Below are positions 10,619 through 23,059 of a DNA stretch of 64,000 nt, one piece after another (within the stretch, counting starts at the first letter, position 1; every line of letters begins with the position of its first letter). Below the pieces are notes generated by a model. It saw only the letters and a list, made by a program, of their open reading frames with translations. It had not been told where the DNA came from and ran no database searches. The stretch is from Ceratotherium simum simum (lineage: Eukaryota > Chordata > Mammalia > Perissodactyla > Rhinocerotidae). Position numbers and translations under genes: made by a program. The stretch covers positions 13,337,772-13,401,771 of the forward strand of contig NW_004454166.1 in assembly GCF_000283155.1 (NCBI RefSeq), read 5' to 3'.

Positions 10619-13195
10619 AACCCTTTGTCCTTCCGAATACAACTGTCTCACAAACCTCTTAAAAATCCCTCTGGGTTGTGATTTCGTATTCACAATTACA
10701 CCTCCAGTGTCACACTGGAAAGTTTGGACTGTTTCTAAGAACTTACTCTAAAAATTCTCATCCTCTTCAGATATTTCTTTGAAAATTTTTTCTGAATGTC
10801 TCTATCACACCTGGAGTTCTTTAGAGGTGTAATGGGAAAGAAAATCCAGGAAAGCAGATATATTATTTGCCTATTTCCTTTTTGTCACCCCACCTGCTCC
10901 ATCTATGTTTTCAGTCTGTGCAATTTAACGCTGGATAAAGTCATCCTTTCACTGGAAAATCAAAACAAAAGCATGCTGGAAAAAATGTATTAGGTCAATA
11001 ATATGACTGGAATTGTACAAGGACAAAGTATGGGATGTCACATGTGGTAGACATGAAATTCAGGCTGAAATGCAGCTTTTTATAGCTGGGAAAGAGAGAA
11101 TGCTTAAAAGAAGATTTTGTATTAAGTATTAAATTTTATGAGAATATAAGATTGGGATATAAAAATTATACTTGGAGACAACAAAACACTCTACAATGTT
11201 TTATGGTTATGAGATAAATCCTTGGGCATGATCGTGGAATTTTTTGTCATTTCTTAAAAACATTTCTCATTTGGTTGCATTTAGAAATTCAAATGTACAG
11301 ATATTTATATCTTTTAGTTAGCTTTTGCAGTATTGTGGGTATTCAGGTCAGTATTCCCAGTAAAAATTATTCAGCATTATATAAGTTACCACAAAAATAT
11401 TTTTCAGGCTTCATTTGGCAGGAACAGTGTCAGTTTGGTATGTGTTTGTGTTGTGACTAAAGAGAAGAATTTTTCATATTATCTAAGCTTTCAGTATATA
11501 AGATCATAGAGTATTCTCATTCATTCAAAACAAGTTTATTTCATACCCAGCATGTATCAGGCAATATGTTTTTCTGATAATTCCATGGTGTCCTGAAAAT
11601 ATCTTAAAATGGTGTTTCGTAATGGCAAAATTTTTGGAAAACGGTTACATATATGTACTCTTTTCAAAATAGCATCTTTGTTCTATATCAAAAAAGTAGG
11701 AATTGGACAAATCCTCTTGTGAATTTTATGACTAAGAATGACTGGGAATAATTGGCTTGTTTATTCAAATAAGAAATAAAACATTATCTAAAAGAAATGG
11801 GATGGTGTTAGTGTGAAAAGACTGCAGTGTTTCACGGAACAGAAACTTTAGGTATATAAATTTAATATTTATAAATGATTCAGTGTGATAGATAAATATC
11901 TTTCATAGCAGTTGCAGAAGTAAAAATATTCTTTACCTGGATGATAGCTTGAATATATTTTAATTAATTAATCTATAGAGGACATTAATTTGACTACACA
12001 ACCCTTGGATACCAGGAAACTCATATTCTTTTATTTCCTAAAATTATATTAATCAGCTCTGAGCCTCTACAGCAGTGTCTGGGGGAAATTCAATCTCAGT
12101 GTATTTTGTGGGCACTCTCCCCTCCCCCTGACTGAGGGTCATACAAAAATTCAGGAGTCTTATGTAGTCTGGACCACTGGGGAAGGACCTGCTTGTCTTC
12201 AGGCCACACTGGTCACTTCTGAGAAGCTCCTTGGCGAGCCCTTGTGGAAACTTCCAGCCTTCAGACAATGGTAAGGGGACATCTCTGAGAGAATAGATAG
12301 ATGGCTTCCTGGCACTGGGAGCCTGAGATGGAGCTTAGGGCAGAAAAAGCAAGTGCCCAGGGGCTGAAAGGAGAACAGATGTCCTTCTTAGGGAGGGAAT
12401 TACCAGTTGGACAGGAGGGCTGGTGCTCAGATGTGGCAGGTTCTAGGCCAGGACTGTAAAGCCCTCAGATTCATGCTTCTTCCAAATTTCTCCACTTTTT
12501 AGCCCATAAAGCCACAGCTAAACCAGCCCCTGGCTCTAGATGATCTCCCTATGCACGATGTGTAAATAATTGACATCAGATGAGCCATAACTGCGAATTC
12601 ACTCATATAACTGTGTAAATTATTGACATAGTCTGATGGAATGGGGTAAGGAGGCAAAATGTAGTCTTTGGTACCCTACTGGAGACAGAAGAAGTTTCAG
12701 AGAGAGGATACTGCAGGATGGGTATTCTGATGGAAAACATCTCTACCCTCACAGATTTTAAATGCATGGATGCACCATGAGTTATCCTTAGGGAGGCCGA
12801 CAAGGCCATAGGGAGCTTAGTGGGGATGGAGCGGGTAACCCCTGGTCACTGTTTCAGGGCTGCCTTCTCCATCACTCAGGCATCTCACTCAGGGGGCTCT
12901 TTTCACACTTGTAACAATCTCCAAACCCACCTCTGCCACTGTCTACTTTCCCCATTCCTGCCCTTCTGCCTCAAGGATCTGAGACAACACAAAACCATAA
13001 AGACCTGGCTTCCTGTGAGCTGTCATTCACTTCAACTTGGCTCTCACCAGTGCTTGACACATCTTCTCTCCATTTCTCCTTGGCAGGCCTCCAAAAGGGC
13101 TGTTTTAAACTATTCCTCTCTCATTAGCCCTCAGGTCTACCTGCTGAGAGTCAAGACAGTAAAATGTCTGTGAACATGGGTGTGGTCGTCAACAG
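10619..13195. other. Single-copy or unrecognised sequence
   Basis: About 2.6 kb without a repeat I can name. 10620-12040 is AT-rich. 12050-13180 is more GC-rich and holds chance frames of 68-117 codons on both strands with no recognisable protein. I see no splice-site plus frame combination that supports an exon. Confidence 0.4.
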
Positions 13196-13199
13196 CTCT

Positions 13200-13375
13200 G
13201 CACTCACCAGCTGTAGGACCTTCCCCAAGTTTCTTAACTGCATCTGGGAATGAAGATGATAATAATTGAACTTAACCTCTGAGCATCTGTGAGCCAAAAA
13301 TGCTAATATCTGGAAAGCACTTGGTGCTCCGTGAATGTTTTCTGTGGTTGTGGGTAATCTTCCTTCAAATGAGTG
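13200..13375 (+). mobile_element. MIR SINE
   Basis: CACTCACCAGCTGTAGGACC, CCAAGTTTCTTAACTGCATCTGGG and TGGAAAGCACTTGGTGCTCC follow the MIR order of core and 3' L2-like tail. Confidence 0.7.
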
Positions 13376-13920
13376 AACAAGTTCATTCCTCCTTTACTTG
13401 GAAAATGAAGCACCCTCTATATTCTCCTTCAGCTACTTGATATTAATTTCCACATCACTCTCTATTTCTGCTTAATCACATTTTCCAGAATGTACCTGCA
13501 AACCTGTGTTCTTGGATGCCGTTGTTTATACCTCAGGTTCCTTGTTACGACAATTACTCCCACCTTCTCTGCTATTTTCCCTGGCCTTCAGGCAAACTTT
13601 GATGCTCTTTGAACTTCTTGAAATGCTGCCCTTCCTTGGATTACCTTACACCATCCACTACTATGTGTCGTTTGTATTTTCCACTTCTTCCTGTGTCACA
13701 TCTCATGGTTCAGTTCTTAACCTTTCTGTCTTTGGCTTTGTACCTGTTCACTCCAAGAGCTTCCACAGAATGTTGAGTGGGACAAATCGTTGCTAAACGT
13801 CCCACATTCTGAGAATAGCCAACAACAGTTGGAGCCAACACCTCCCCAAGACTTATCACGAGGAGGCAGAACTGCCCAGTTAACCAAGGTGATATTTGTC
13901 TTTTTCCAAATATAACACGT
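13376..13920. other. Mostly unrecognised; possible MER5-like scrap near 13790-13840
   Basis: GTTGCTAAACGTCCCACATTCTGAGAATAGCC near 13790 resembles the middle of the MER5A hAT MITE but is too short to be sure. The rest carries a 96-codon frame at 13506-13796 with no known motif. Confidence 0.3.
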
Positions 13921-13924
13921 GTAA

Positions 13925-14130
13925 TGGTGAAGAGCACAGATTTTTTGGAGCCAGACTACCTGGGTTTGAATCCTGGCTCTGCCACCGACAAACTGTGTGC
14001 CTTTATTTGAGTTACTTAACCTAGTTGAATTATTTGACCTCTCTGTGCCTCTGGTTTCTCATCTGTAAGATAGGGGTAGTAAATAGTATCGACTCCATAG
14101 GGCAATTGGATTAAATGAGTCCATAATTAA
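13925..14130 (+). mobile_element. MIR SINE, well preserved
   Basis: GAGCCAGACTACCTGGGTTTGAATCCTGGCTCTGCCACC is the diagnostic tRNA-derived head, with a box-B-like GGTTTGAATCC. The core CTGTGCCTCTGGTTTCTCATCTGTAAG and GGATTAAATGAGTCC follow. Confidence 0.92.
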
Positions 14131-14560
14131 GAACAATGGCGGTATCATTATAATTCGCCAATCTTTCTGCCTTGCCCTCCAGTCCCAGTGGGAGAGGAAT
14201 GGAGGAGTGAAGGAATAAGCTATGTTTCTCTTCTCATGTCAGATCTCTCCAGCAAAGTGTCAAACCTATGCAGGAGAGCAGGGTGGCGAGGAGATGAAAT
14301 TTGAATCATACTTGAGATTGAAATGTTTAAGTGGCTTGGAATTTCAATAACTTTTCAGAAAATGTCTGGAAAGCTATAGAATCTGTCCAAAACATAATTA
14401 AGAATCAGAAAAATTCTTATTGCAATTTTGGAGAAAAAGAACGATTTCACATTTTTTTACTCCACCAACTTGATTCCTCAGTGATGATGATGATGATGGC
14501 TAATTGCATCAGGATGGGTTTTCTTGGATATCCATGGCAAACTGTTAAGCTTGGAGATCC
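14131..14560. other. No recognised gene or repeat
   Basis: Contains a short ATG trinucleotide run near 14481-14500. An 87-codon frame crosses into the L1M that follows and is considered chance. Confidence 0.35.
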
Positions 14561-14562
14561 AT

Positions 14563-15300
14563 TTATTATTTCATGCCCACCAGGATGGCTATAATCAGAA
14601 ATACAGACAATAACAAGTATTGGCAAGGATGTGAAGAAACGGCAGGACTCATACATTACAGGTGGGAATGTAAAATGGTGCAGCCACTTTGGAAAATAAT
14701 TTGGAAAATCCTCAAAATGTTAAACATAGAGTTACCATATGACCTAGCAGTTCTATTCCTAGGTGTCTACCCAAGAGAAATTGAAAATGTATGTCTACAC
14801 AAAAACTTGTCCACAAATGTTCATAACAATATTATTTGTAATAGCCAAAAAGTAGAAATAACCCAAATGTCCATCTACAGATGAATGGATAAATGTGATA
14901 TCCATATAATGGAATATTATTTAGCCATAAAAAGAATGATGTACTGATACATGCTACCACATGAGGAACCTTAAAACCTTTATGCTAAGTGAAAGAAGCA
15001 AGTCACAAAAGCCTATACATTGTATCATCCCATTTATATGAAATGTCCAGAATAGGTAAATGTCTAAAGAGACAGAAAGTAGATTAGTGAGTTCTTAGAG
15101 CTAAGTGTAGGGTGGGGTGGGAAGTGACTACTAACAGGTATGGGGTTTCCTTTTGGAGTGATGAAAATATTCTAAATTTAGATTATGGCGATGGTTGCAC
15201 AACTCTGTAAATATGATGAAAACCATTGAATTGTACACCTTAAATGGGTGAACTTTACAGCATGTAGGTTATATCTCAATAAAGCTGTAACAAAATAGTT
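14563..15300 (+). mobile_element. L1M LINE, ORF2 C-terminal end and 3' UTR
   Basis: Translation of 14573-14884 gives L1 ORF2 C-terminal signatures (RMAIIRNT, YWQGCEE, MVQPLWKIIWKILK, LGVYPRE). Downstream are TAATGGAATATTATTTAGCC and the 3' UTR (TGTACACCTTAAATGGGTGAA, CTCAATAAAGCTGTAAC). It is 5'-truncated and decayed. Confidence 0.88.
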
Positions 15301-15439
15301 TATTTTCTCCAACTTTTGAAAATAGAACCACAATTTCCCTTACCTTGGGCTTTATACTTTAGAATAAATAACCTTTACCATCTCTCTCTACATGGCCTCA
15401 CTTACCAGTCAGTGATAGTAAGAGACATTTGTCATTTTT

Positions 15440-15965
15440 CTGGCTTTGCAGCATTTGAATCCATTTCCAGGTATGGGGAAACCCCCCGTTTATGAGTCTT
15501 GGTGGGTGCATCAGCCACCTCTCATTTTAGAAATGGAAAACACCAGATACTTACCAAAGGTCAGAGGCACCCAACCTAGGTTTGGCCAAGCTGCCCCAGA
15601 CTTGGAGTCAGGCAGTAGGGACAGATGTAAAGTAGCAGGGACAGTGGGGACTCCATTCTGTTGGAAGGTGACAACAGTGGCAAAACCAATCTGGTTCCCA
15701 GGGAAGGGGTAGTGTGCCAGGCAGTAGAAGCAGTGCAAGGCATGGCTGGCAGTGCTCAGCAGCAGTGGTGATCCCACTGGATTGATGTTTGGCTTAATTT
15801 TGGCTGTGAACGAATGCTACTTCGTCTTCTGGTCCTGCCTGTTTTCCAAGCCTGGTTCTCCAACCTTCCTAGCAATTGTATGAGCAGATTAATAGCTTTC
15901 CAAAAAATTCCTTTCCTTCCATGATCAGTTTCTCTGCTTGCAACTGAGAATCCTGTTTGATACAA
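15440..15965 (+). mobile_element. LTR-like repeat, family not named (copy 1)
   Basis: Its 3' end (TTTCTCTGCTTGCAACTGAGAATCCTG then TTTGATAC) matches the end of a second element at about 37040-37560 and a terminus I recall from old mammalian LTRs. Length near 500 bp fits a solo LTR. Frames of 88 codons on both strands are incidental. Boundaries are approximate. Confidence 0.5.
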
Positions 15966-16029
15966 TTAGCAAGGCAGAATGATTTTCCTCCCACAGGGTC
16001 TCTGGGATTCATCCTTCAGATTCTGTAGG

Positions 16030-16200
16030 CATTTATTTATTCAATGACTGCTTTGTGCCATCCATTATCTCATTTATTCCTCATAATAACTTAGTGACAT
16101 AGATACAATCAGCCCCCCTTTCATAAATAAGGAAACAAGCTCACCGGAATGAATCACTTGTAGATTCAAACCCAGGCTGAGCCCAGTGCCCTTCCCTTTA
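16030..16200 (-). mobile_element. MIR SINE
   Basis: The plus strand has TTTATTTATTCAATGACTGC, CTCATTTATTCCTCATAATAACTTAGTG, AAATAAGGAAACAAGCTC and GATTCAAACCCAGGCTG, the reverse complement of MIR. Confidence 0.78.
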
Positions 16201-17146
16201 GATCTTCATGGCCGCTTCTCCAATTTCACTGCTGCCACATCTCATCCATCATCTACTGAACGAAAGACGCCACTCCTCTTCCTCCCTCTGTTCTCTTCCT
16301 TCTGTATCATTGTGGGCATCATTGCCAGATTTCTTCATAAAAGTATTGTTGATCCCTCTGTACAAGAGTCTATACCTACTTCCCATTGTCTAGATGCTCA
16401 GACCTCAGAACGGCATTTACTGCTGATATCTCACGCCTCCTTCTTCTCTGGCCACGTCTCTCACTAACTCTAAAGAAGCCCATCACATGCCGCAAGGTCA
16501 AGCCCTCTTTTCGTTTAGTCTGGCTCAACTTATCGCCGGCAGTAGGCTCTCAATAAATCTCCCTAATCTAGAGACAGACTAAAGACAAAATATTGAATTC
16601 ACTCCTCCATTGTAAATTCCGTATTCTATGGCGATGATGATTTGGGAAACAATAAAATAAGCATCAAGCATCATATGACAAAATCTGTTGGAATGTGATA
16701 TTCTTGGCAGGAAATCACTTTGGAGTGGAAAATGTTTGCTAAATATAAACACTGTAGAGACATGTGTACCATCAAGACTTTATTATTAGATTCCCAGGGA
16801 TTTTTATTTAGAGGCTGAAGAACTTGTAAGGCTATACAATTCTTGGAATGGAATTTAGGTTTGCTTTCTGAAATCAATCCGGGTAAGCCTTTTTACACAC
16901 GAGCATTCTTAGAAAGTCTTTGAACGTCTATTCTTACTCACTTATACTGGTGGCAAGAAGTCCAAAAATAAAATCACCGTGAGGTTCTGCCTGCTTCCTG
17001 CTTTAGTTGCACTGGAAATCCTCCAAGAAAAGCTTATGCACTTTGTAAATTCTCTTTTGCCTCTCCCATTGCCAGCATTGGGTAGTTGCAGCCTAGACTC
17101 AGGGCAAGGTCTGAGATGGTATTTTGGGTTCTGCATCCAATTCCAG
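16201..17146. other. No recognised gene or repeat
   Basis: A pyrimidine-rich stretch occupies 16240-16480. GTAGGCTCTCAATAAATCT near 16542 may be the last bases of an L2. From 16560 the sequence is AT-rich and appears single copy. Confidence 0.35.
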
Positions 17147-17168
17147 TGTGTATGTGTGTGTGTGTGTG
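17147..17168. repeat. Short (TG)n microsatellite
   Basis: About ten TG units, slightly interrupted, directly left of the LTR described next. Confidence 0.85.
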
Positions 17169-17169
17169 G

Positions 17170-18015
17170 GGGGTTCCTCCACACCAACAAGCAATTCTTG
17201 GACAAGGGTGTCCAAGAATTCAACTCAGTTCTGACTCTGTCTACCCGGAGACAGTGTCAGATTCCACAGGTTAAGGGTTCAGTCCTACTAGACTGTCCCT
17301 GCCCCCGACTTCAGACGCTAGTCACTTCTGACTCACCAGGTGTAGATTGGAGGTTCCATGACCCCCTCTTTGTACCTCAGTTGCAAGTCCACTTGTCACC
17401 TGTGCTTCTGACCGTCTGGCTGTAAATCAGAGGTTCCCATGACCTCCTCCGTGGGTTCGATTAATTTTCTAGAGTGGCTCACAGAACTCAGGGAAACATT
17501 TTACTTACTAGGTTGCCAGTTTATTATAAAAAGATATAACTCAGGAACAGCCAGATGGAAGAGGTGCACAGGGCAAGGTATGTGGGAAGGATCTCGGAGC
17601 TTCCATGCCCTCTCCAGGCGTGCCATTCTCCCCGCATCTCCACGTGTTCACCAACCTGGAAGCTCTCTGAACGCTGTTCTTTTGGATTTTTATGGAGACT
17701 TCGTTACGTGGGCATGGTTGATTAAATCGTTGGCCATTGGCAACTGAACTCAATCTCCAGCCCCTCACCACTCCCCAGAGGTGGGTGGGTGGGTGAGAGG
17801 ACCAAAGGTTCCAACCCTCTAATCACATCATTGGTTCACCTGGCAACCAGCCCCCATCCTTAGATTACCTAAGGGCTTTCCAAAAGTCATCTCATTAACA
17901 TAACAAAAGACACCTTGATCTCTCTTATCACAGGAATTTCCAAAGGTTTTAGGGGCTCTGTGCCAGAAATGGGGCAAAGACCAAATACGTATTTCTTATT
18001 ATAAATCACAGTATG
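17170..18015 (-). mobile_element. Solo LTR of an endogenous retrovirus-like element, family not named
   Basis: On the minus strand from 18015 the order fits U3-R-U5: a 5' part with TTTGGAAATTCCTGTGATAAG, a TATA-like CCATAAAAATCC at about 17688-17699, a polyadenylation signal AATAAA at about 17521-17526, then a U5-like region. A 12-bp perfect inverted repeat with a 4-bp loop lies at 17193-17220. A segment near 17342-17371 is repeated imperfectly at 17420-17453. No internal viral coding sequence is present. Confidence 0.65.
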
Positions 18016-18900
18016 ACAGATGGTATGAACCAAAATGAATCAAGGAGGCTGAGCAAGAGAATGCAGAGAACTGGACCACACTGCCATAGATGGACCTGGA
18101 AAGCAAGGGCAACCAGGGAGGGTTGGCCCAGAGGGAGAGACAAGGCCATTCACAGTGGGTACTTGGTCAAGTGAGCCTGGCTTCTGCCTTGCACTACTCC
18201 TGTCCCTCCAGTGGGACTACTGGGGCTCTGAACAGATCCTGACCATTAGCAAGAGGGATTGAAGGTCTACAGCCCACATCCTGGGGCACAACAGCGTGGC
18301 CTTTTTATTGCTGGGTCTGTCCCTAACTTTGGGCCCAGAATGTGATACTCTGTGAGAGTATCTGGCCAAATCCCCCTGTAAGGCCCAGTCTAGGGCCTGG
18401 ATGACTGACATCTGCCCCTTCTCTCCTCATGCTTCCTCCTGCCTCCCATATGTCCTTCCCAAGATGGCTGTCACTCCATTCTTGCTGCTGTGAGCTTTGA
18501 GCTCATTGAGCGTCTCTCCTGGATACTGCTTGCTCACCTGAGCCACTGCCTGTTGTGAAGGCCATCGCTTTCCATCAGTACCATCTTTCACAGCCTCTTG
18601 CCAGGTAGAGCCTGTGCCCTCAGGACCTGTCTTCCCACCATAAGACCCTGTAGGCAGACCTAATCTCAGAGCCTGAGCATGTGCTCACTTTGCCCCGCTC
18701 TACTCCTCAGGTCGCAGGAGCTGAGGAGGCTGTCACGGGCCCAGCCATGGGTTAAAGCCTGATAACCTTGCATACAAAGAATGGACAGCAGGACTCAGGG
18801 AACACACTGAGGAGACCCGGGCTTCCATTCGGCCATAAGTGCCTTTGTGCTAAATAGAAAAACACACCCCCTTTGGGTGGAATGATTAGAAAAAGCTGCT
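18016..18900. other. No recognised gene or repeat
   Basis: Moderately GC-rich (CCTGCCTCCCATATGTCC, CTGTGCCCTCAGGACCTGTC) but with few CpGs. A 64-codon minus-strand frame at 18217-18411 has no known motif. Confidence 0.35.
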
Positions 18901-18904
18901 CTTC

Positions 18905-19205
18905 CTCCGAGTGGATACAACCTGAAGAGGGTTGATGGTGGCCCCCAACAGGATACGTCCAGGTCCTAACCCCTGGTGCCTATGAATGTGACCTTATTTG
19001 GAATAAGGGTCTTTGTAATATAATTAAGTTAAGGACCTTGCAGTGAAATCATCCTGGATTAACCAGGTGGGCCCTAAATCCAATGACAGGTATCCTTATA
19101 AGAAGAGGAGAAACACAGAGGTGACACGGAGAGAAGGCCATATAATGATGGAGGCAGAGATTGGAGTTAGGCAGTAACAAGCCAAGGAACACCAAGGATT
19201 TCCTT
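18905..19205 (+). mobile_element. MLT1-type MaLR LTR, 3' part missing
   Basis: GATGGTGGCCCCCAACAGGA, CTAACCCCTGGTGCCTATGAATGTGACC, GTGGGCCCTAAATCCAATGACA, CCTTATAAGAAGAGG and AGATTGGAGTTAGGCAGTAACAAGCC are in the MLT1 order. The usual 3' end (CTGTGAGAAATAAATTTCTG) is absent. Confidence 0.85.
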
Positions 19206-21460
19206 TCCTCTTCCCACCTTGGGTAACTAGTATCAGCATTGCAGGAACGAGAAGGCTGCTTGGATCTGTGCTACAACTTTGCTTCAGCTCAGGAATGTTT
19301 GGGGTCTCTTGAAATGGCAGCCAACGGTATCTGCCCTTAGCTCCTTGGGCCTTGCGGGGAGAATGAAATGAATCTGGAGAGGAGAGGGAAGGGATAAAGC
19401 AAGAATCACAGTTTATAAATACTGTTTCCCCAACATGGCCACAATTTGAAATCTACTCTGCGTATTTATTTTATATGTAACACTAACTATGTGCAAAACT
19501 GATTTAAGACAACTTCCATGATGAACACAGGCATTTTAACTGCCATTTTGATCTCAATAGGAATTCAAGTGGGAAAGGGTTCATTATTCCAGTATGCCCA
19601 TATTTGGATATTGTTGCCTTTGCTAGGCGAGAGGGAATGACTTTGTTTTCACACACACACAAAAATAAAAAAGGAAAGATGGTGGTGTTAGCCTTGGATT
19701 AGAGGAGAATGGATTCATAATTTTCCATCAAGTGGAGTCTGTCTGGCCATTCTGAAGCACAGGGACATTCTACATCTTCTGAACCTAAACAGAAGATTTT
19801 GTTGAAACACAATATTAATAAGCACTATTAAGATGATTTTGATGGTTTATAAAACCCTGTGAATAATGTATGAGAGAGAGTTACTGAAGAGTTTCCGTAG
19901 ATCAAGTAATGAGATATTTACAACTTGCTCATTTTTCATTTGATTATATTTTGGTGTTGTGTTGTAGATGTTTGATGGATAAAGGGAATCAAAGTCTCTA
20001 TTTTTATAAACCCATTCTGATGTGACATTGGAGGGTGGTTTGTGTGTCTGAGTTGGGGCATGATGAGATCCCCAAGGTTGGTCCTGAGTGCCCTGGTTAT
20101 AGAGGTGCTCAGGTGCCCAACGTTGCATGCTCTGAGTCCAGGGATGATTAGGAGAAAGGGATGGTTGCACCCTGGGCCCCTTTGAAAGCTGCATTATGAA
20201 AGCTTATGCTCCACTGATGATGGAGCAAAGAGGGGCTGACGAGAGAGAGCTGGGTGTACATTGCCCCCCATGCCAGGTCAGTTCTTAGGGAAATCTGAGC
20301 ACATTTCTGTTGGATTCATCAGGGCCCTTAGTGAGGTGGCATTAAGCTATCCAGTGGCTGGGATCTTGCAGTTCTTTAGAGCAGCAGATAGCAAAATCAT
20401 GGCTTTTCTTATCTTTATGTACATACTTATTAACGAAGACTTAGTCCAAATGAGTAGTGATTTACTGAGCTATCCCTGTGGTATGTGCCCATCCTTGTGA
20501 GTGTGCATGCTTGAGTGGGTGTGTGTATGTGTGTAAGCAACTCACATAAACAGTAGGCTCTAAAAGGCTCAATTCTGCCTTCTGCACTGACAGATACATA
20601 TACATCGGAACTATGAACTTGTTCACGCAATAAAGCAGGGGTAATATAAGAATCTTCTATGTTTTTATGCCCCATCTCAGCATTACCAGGAACTCTCAGG
20701 CAGGAGTTAATTGCTTAAAGGGTAGTTAAATAAAAATGCTAAAGGATTAGCTAAAATATTATCCATGTGTTATCCCAGAGTCAGTGCCAAGATCTACTGA
20801 CAAAAGAGAAGATTAATCTCAGAGCCTTTCACTAAACAGCAAGCTGTTGCTCAAGGCACGTCTCTACATACTTCTTCGCAGGGAGGCCGTTTTATCTCTG
20901 TCCAAGGTGGTATTGATGGGCTTATGGAATAAGTTTTCCTGGTCTCCAGAAGCTTGTCAGCCTTCCAGTGACATGTTTTTTCAAATAATTCAGCTAGTCC
21001 GGTCCATCTGGAAACAGTTGTTTTGATGCCTTATGTCTTTCATGTGACCCCTAAAAAAGGCTACAGAAAGAATATGGTTTGCAGAAAGATTGAGGTGTCC
21101 CAGAGTAGTATTTAATGCCCTGCCAACATTCAAATAAGTCAGCACCTTCTTTGGAAGTTTACGTGTTAACACAAGGAGCCACAGAGGCTTGGAGTTATGG
21201 AATGTTTGCCCCAGAGGGGCTGAGAGCTCTCACGCCCACCTCCCATTTGGTGAGATGTATCCTCTGTGACTTTCCCTCTAGGTAGTCTCTGTACACTCAG
21301 GGGAAGGTGTGTCCGCCACTTCCCAAGGCAGCCTATTTCTACTGCTGGGTCACAATAGCACAAGGAGAGTTCTTCTGTTGAGCTGAAATAGGCTTCATTT
21401 GGTCCTAGTTCTGCTTTCTAAAGTGACAAAGAGTAAATCTCTTTCTCCATGATGGACTGC
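19206..21460. other. Single-copy or unrecognised sequence
   Basis: About 2.25 kb. A 115-codon minus frame (19847-20194) and others of 60-81 codons have no recognisable domain, signal peptide or conserved motif. Short CA-type tracts occur near 19651 and 20515-20535. Confidence 0.35.
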
Positions 21461-21464
21461 GTGG

Positions 21465-21670
21465 TCTAGACAAATGGATGGAAATACTGGGTTTGACCCT
21501 GCTCCATCACTTAACTAGCTGGGCAATTTAGAATCTCTCAGAAGTTTGGCTTCCTAATTTCTTAGTTGAAGATCAGAATCCCAATTACCTGGACTACTGT
21601 GCAGTTTGGACCAAATAATATATTTTAACCACCCATCACAGTGCCTGGCCTATCATGGGCATTTCTTGAA
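21465..21670 (+). mobile_element. MIR SINE
   Basis: GGGTTTGACCCTGCTCCATCACTTAACTAGC, CTTCCTAATTTCTTAGTTG and a 3' CACAGTGCCTGGCCTATCATGGGC tail match MIR. Confidence 0.72.
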
Positions 21671-22103
21671 CGTTCCCTTCCCTCTTCTACTTGGCAGCTC
21701 TTCAAACACTTGAAGGCAGCACGTCTGTTTCCCTTTGGTCTTCTCTTTTCCCAGCCATGAAACTGCAGATCAAAGGCATGGAGTTGAAAGTGGGGGCTGG
21801 GAAATAGCTAAACCAGTGTTTCCTAAAATGTTGGCATTGACAGGTGGTGAGAAAGAGTCTTTTTAGACAGCACATGGATGATCATTTTGCAACTTAAATT
21901 TAAATCTATCTATCTAAATGATATATTTCATAGTTGTCTTCTATTATGGTAGGTGATACTATTTTTCCTTGTATGATAATGATATCAAGTTTGCTTTAAA
22001 AATAAGGTTAAGAATAAAGAGTGAGTCAAGTACAAAAAAAAGATCTCCTATTATTATCTTGTTTAAAATCAAATGAGTTTCCAAACAAATCAAAATCTGG
22101 TTT
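21671..22103. other. No recognised repeat
   Basis: AT-rich from 21890. A GATA-like tract (CTATCTATCTA) lies near 21905. An 80-codon minus frame at 21959-22201 overlaps the adjoining L1 and is chance. Confidence 0.3.
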
Positions 22104-22120
22104 AAAATCTCACTAGCAAG

Positions 22121-22567
22121 CCAATCTGAAAAGGCTACATAGTGTATGATTCCAGCCATATGGTATACTGGAAAAGGCAAAACTATAGGGACAATAAACA
22201 CGATCAGTGGTTCTTGGGGTTCAGGGGGAGGAAGGGATGAATAGATGGGGCACAGGGGATTTTTAGGACAGTGAAACTGTGCTGTACAATACTATAATAG
22301 TAGATATATGTCATTATACATTTTTCAAAACCCATAGAATGTACAACACAAAGAGTAAATCCTAATGTAAGCTATGGACTTTAGTTAATAATAATGTATC
22401 AATATTGGCTTATCAATTGTAACAAATGTACCACACTAATGCAAGATGTTAATAATAGGGCAAAGGTTGGGGGGATGAGGGAGGGAGTATATGGAAACTA
22501 TCTGTACTTTCTGCTCAATTTTTCTGTTAAGCCTAAAACTGCTTTAAAAAAGTCTATTAATTAAAAA
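22121..22567 (+). mobile_element. L1 3' UTR, 5'-truncated insertion
   Basis: GATTCCAGCCATATGGTATACTGG, GATCAGTGGTTCTTGGGGTTCAGGGGGAGG, TGTATCAATATTGGCTTATCAATTGTAAC and a terminal A-run are the L1 3' UTR. AAAATCTCACTAGCAAG (from 22104) and AAAATCTCATTAGCTAG (from 22568) are an imperfect target duplication. Confidence 0.85.
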
Positions 22568-22769
22568 AAAATCTCATTAGCTAGGCAGATCACCAGTCTG
22601 CTTATTCACTACCATATCTCCATTTGGCTGGAGGATATTTCATCTCAAAAGCCAAGTTAGTCACATTTCCCCCCCAAATGGTACTGCTACCCAGTTACAA
22701 CCAGTCGCTAACCTCTGAGATCCTCAGGCTCATCTTAGAGGATATTGTGCTCCTATTCCCCCTTAATTT

Positions 22770-23050
22770 ACCACATTCAGTTGATTACTAAATCCTGCTG
22801 TTCCTCCCACCCCTTCCTCTTACTCTCTCTGGAATCTCTGGCCTGTTCAGTTTACATGACTATTGCCATGGACCAGGAGCTCTCCTCACCCCAAGCCCTG
22901 GCTACTCTGACAGCCTCTTGGGTGGTCTTCTTATCTTTAATTTTTCCCCCCATCCAAAAATCATCCATCAACATCTGTTAAAATAATGTGCTAATGTCAA
23001 TTTCATCTTATTCCTCCTCTGCTTGAGAATTTACAAGTCTCTGTTGCCAA
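22770..23050 (+). mobile_element. L2 LINE fragment, middle region
   Basis: GATTACTAAATCCTGCTG, CATGACTATTGCCATGGACC, CTGACAGCCTCTTGGGTGGTC, ATAATGTGCTAATGTCAA and CCTCTGCTTGAGAATTTACAAG follow the L2 order with heavy decay. Confidence 0.65.
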
Positions 23051-23059
23051 CCATCCAAA

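Noticed and set aside
16979..17425. 148-codon plus frame
   Set aside because: Spans a TG microsatellite and the antisense strand of an LTR; translated product has a CVCVCVCG run from the microsatellite.
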